DNA from: Spirochaetia bacterium
GTDB taxonomy: Bacteria; Oederibacteriota; PGYV01; Palsa-1178
Direction of reading: 5' to 3'
DNA: 36,577 nt
Assembly (NCBI GenBank): GCA_021372235.1
Contig: JAJFUW010000060.1
Location: 1 to 36,577 of the forward strand
Shown here piece after piece: positions 34,089-36,577 of this stretch. Positions within the stretch are counted from its first letter, which is position 1, and the number at the start of each line of letters is the position of its first letter. Below the pieces are notes generated by a model. The model searched no databases, was not told the DNA's origin, and worked only from the letters and a program-made list of their open reading frames with translations. The position numbers and the translations under genes were made by a program.

Positions 34089-36577
34089 ATGAAGTCAGGA
34101 ACAACAAAAGACCCCAGAGGCATTATAATAAAAATTGCAATGAACGTCATAATAGCAGCATGCCTATTTTTTCATACGGCCGGGTTATTCGCGGCTGCTG
34201 AAACAGCGGGCCATGAGACTGTTCCTGCTTTTGTCGCATATGATCCGGCGGCAGGGTCGTTTATCCTGAAAATCCGGGAAACCAGGGCGCCAAAAGAATT
34301 CAAAGAGAGGTTCAAATATAGGGTTGTGGGAAAAAGCCGGAAACCAGGAGACGGAATCCTGGAGATGAATATACCTGCGAAAGAGGCGGAAAAGACAGCG
34401 GAATTTATAGGGCAGAGGCTTGAGGCTGCGGAGATCACCGCGGCAAAGGTTTCCTCCAGGCGGATCAAGGATGATGTCGTAAGGGTTGAACTCAGCAACA
34501 AAATGGACGGTCAGTGGTATCTTTTGAGCGCGGATATACCGGCCGGATATAATGTGAAACGCATTTACAGGGATGACGGTATGGCGCTCGACAACACGAC
34601 GGTTTTTGATGATGAAGGGGTTGCCGTCCAGGATGTCAAATGGTACAGACAGGGCAATAAAGTCTATTTTTACGACGATCCCGTATTCGGGTATTCGGTC
34701 GTATTATCCCCGCCGCAGCCGTATATGTCCATAGCTGTTCTCGAGGCTACGGGCGGCGCCGGACAGATATCCAGCATTGTTTACCCCTATGCCGGTGAGG
34801 ACATGATAACCACCGACGCGTATGACAAGCTGGACCATATTGGCAGGATTCAGGACAATAATTGGGGGGCAGATACAGACATAGACTGCGGGACCAAGAT
34901 AGCTTTTCGTTATACTTCCGGGGACAATACGTACCAGTATGGAAACCCTGCGCGCGTTGTTGCGGGAACCGGACGTGACAGAACGTTCGAACATGTTGCA
35001 TCGACCGAGTACCAGCTTCGCACGACCCCGTGGGGAGAGACCGAGTCCGTAATACTGACTACTTTTAGGACCACAAGAACTAACGGAACTGAAATACCTA
35101 TCCTTGGCACAAAAAAGACAATAATACGCGGCAACAAAAAATGGTTCGCGACAATATTTTATTTCAGGAATAATTATACCGGAGGCACTCCCAGAAATGC
35201 GATAAACGTAAGGTTCTTCCAGGGACTCGACTGGAATTTTAACGGAACGATCGCGGACGACAGCTGTTCATATGACGCAGTAAAAGACACTGTGTTCGGG
35301 TATAAGCCGGCCGGGGTCCCGATATCATACGGAGGGTTCAGCGGCGGCAAACCCAGCGCAGCACATCAGGTAAGTGCTTATAATGCCATTTGGACCAATA
35401 TAAGAAATGCAGGCCTGTCAAACTCGACAGATTTTACCGGCGATGCGGCTATAGCCATGGAATGGAACCTGGGGGCAATTATGCAGGGGGCGACAGGCAT
35501 AGCTGAAATCATATATGGATATGGAAACACGCTGAACGGCCAGGCGCAGACAGACATGCAGAACGAAATTGATTATGGCATGCAGAGGCTTCGTGATACC
35601 GGCGTCATGGAGATCAAGGCGCCGGAAGCGGGTACGGTTTATCAGAACAGCCGGTCGTATGTCATGATAACCGGTACGGTTGTGGACTATGGGCTTCGTG
35701 ACTGGACCGGCCTGACGGTACATGCGCGTATCACGGGGCCTGCCGGTTTTACCGCTATTGACACTCCGTTCGCGTGGGTGAACCTGTCTGTCCCGCTGGC
35801 CGAGAGCGCGGAGGTGGGGTACAGATTTGACATATCATCGGTGCCACAGGGAGAATATACTATAACGCTGTATACGGACCTGGACAATGATAATTTGATA
35901 GCGGACCAGAACCGGCAAAATGATTCAAAGAGCGTTACCATAATAGTGGGCGGGGTTTCCCTGTCACCCTCGGTCTTGCAGGTGACCGACGCCGGCATGG
36001 CCGGGACAATCGATTTAAGCCTGACGAATACCGCGGGAGCGGACGACTATTTTGACATTGACCTGACATCCTCGACAAAAGGGTGGCCCACGGATTTGAT
36101 ACGGGGCGATACAGGCGTGGTTATAGCGTCGGATACCGACGGCGATGGAAACTGGGATACAGTTACGCCGGGTTACGATGCGGAAAATGGCAATAATAAA
36201 CCGGAGGTCCGTGTCGCCAACATGGCAGGGTTCATGATGCGGCTTAAAAAGTATGTGCCTGATTCCGCAATATCAGGGGAAACGGATACAACTACGGTAA
36301 GGGCAACGGGAATAAGCAACGCTCTCCTCACTGCCTCGGTAAAAGAGTACACGAGGGTTTCGTCCGCGGGATCAGTTAATAAGACGCTCTGGCTGCACGG
36401 CGGCATACAAGCCCCGGCGCAGAACAACTACAGCCTGACCACACTGACGGATACGGCGGCAGTTCAGACATATTCGATTGTGGGACCGCTGCAAACACAA
36501 TCGTGGAGCCTTTCGCCCGTGTTGTACAGAGAACTCAGGATAACGCAGGATATAGCGGTTAACCTGTACTGTTCGAA
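34089..36577 (+). CDS. Very large secreted protein (partial, runs off the window)
   Basis: The frame is open from the ATG at 34089 to the window end, giving at least 829 residues with no stop. A signal peptide with a long basic start (about 1-37, hydrophobic core IAMNVIIAACLFFHTAGLFA) is followed by an unassigned alpha/beta and beta region. A CARDB-like beta sandwich (about 515-620) has SVPQGEYTITLYTDLDNDN. A NEW3 or DUF11-like domain (about 620-735) follows. More beta domains rich in Asn, Thr and Gly run to the edge. GGTGA lies 8 bases before the ATG. It follows the ComFB gene by 39 bases, so it may belong to the HspR-like operon. Its end and any sorting domain lie outside. Confidence 0.75.
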   Translation, partial: MKSGTTKDPRGIIIKIAMNVIIAACLFFHTAGLFAAAETAGHETVPAFVAYDPAAGSFILKIRETRAPKEFKERFKYRVVGKSRKPGDGILEMNIPAKEAEKTAEFIGQRLEAAEITAAKVSSRRIKDDVVRVELSNKMDGQWYLLSADIPAGYNVKRIYRDDGMALDNTTVFDDEGVAVQDVKWYRQGNKVYFYDDPVFGYSVVLSPPQPYMSIAVLEATGGAGQISSIVYPYAGEDMITTDAYDKLDHIGRIQDNNWGADTDIDCGTKIAFRYTSGDNTYQYGNPARVVAGTGRDRTFEHVASTEYQLRTTPWGETESVILTTFRTTRTNGTEIPILGTKKTIIRGNKKWFATIFYFRNNYTGGTPRNAINVRFFQGLDWNFNGTIADDSCSYDAVKDTVFGYKPAGVPISYGGFSGGKPSAAHQVSAYNAIWTNIRNAGLSNSTDFTGDAAIAMEWNLGAIMQGATGIAEIIYGYGNTLNGQAQTDMQNEIDYGMQRLRDTGVMEIKAPEAGTVYQNSRSYVMITGTVVDYGLRDWTGLTVHARITGPAGFTAIDTPFAWVNLSVPLAESAEVGYRFDISSVPQGEYTITLYTDLDNDNLIADQNRQNDSKSVTIIVGGVSLSPSVLQVTDAGMAGTIDLSLTNTAGADDYFDIDLTSSTKGWPTDLIRGDTGVVIASDTDGDGNWDTVTPGYDAENGNNKPEVRVANMAGFMMRLKKYVPDSAISGETDTTTVRATGISNALLTASVKEYTRVSSAGSVNKTLWLHGGIQAPAQNNYSLTTLTDTAAVQTYSIVGPLQTQSWSLSPVLYRELRITQDIAVNLYCS

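Overview
The window looks like chromosome from an uncultured, Gram-negative-type bacterium of a deep-branching candidate phylum. This rests on outer-membrane beta-barrel proteins of the PorV type, secreted proteins with FlgD-like C-terminal domains, a PilT-type pilus ATPase, a sigma-54 activator, many AGG/ATA codons and frequent GTG/TTG starts. The phylum cannot be fixed from the sequence alone; Goldbacteria, Firestonebacteria or a similar lineage is a guess. I see no rRNA, tRNA, CRISPR array or transposase.

Layout. At 1-88 there is probably the tail of a gene. A + strand signalling block follows (480-4276): a receiver-PAS-histidine kinase, a DUF4388 protein, two small three-helix membrane proteins and a CheY-like receiver. 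After a 533-bp gap with possible structured leader elements come rpsO and pnp, a glycerol-dehydrogenase-like protein (with a terminator-like hairpin inside its 5' end), a membrane-anchored small protein, and a zinc-ribbon/TPR sigma-54 activator (4810-10576). Just downstream of that activator is a compact unit: four GTTAAC palindromes spaced about one helical turn apart, a consensus sigma-54 -24/-12 promoter, a 61-aa gene and an intrinsic terminator. Two different 49-bp heptanucleotide repeats flank the unit.

Next are a DUF2079-type membrane protein and, converging on it with no gap, a secreted glycoside hydrolase with two N-terminal carbohydrate-binding-like domains (12971-16120). A 7TM-PAS histidine kinase follows, then an unrecognised gene translationally coupled to leucyl aminopeptidase (pepA), and a small outer-membrane protein ending at a strong terminator.

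From 21.3 to 32.9 kb lies a near-symmetrical cell-surface region. A FlgD-like secreted protein plus PorV-like barrel pair on the + strand, and a second such pair (barrel fused to TPRs) on the - strand, flank a PilT ATPase with a long TPR tail and an HExxH membrane protease-like protein. The arrangement suggests secretion or surface display, with barrels and cargo encoded as pairs.

The right end (33.1-36.6 kb) holds an HspR-like MerR regulator behind a near-consensus promoter with a HAIR-like inverted repeat, a ComFB-family protein, and a very large secreted protein cut off by the window edge.
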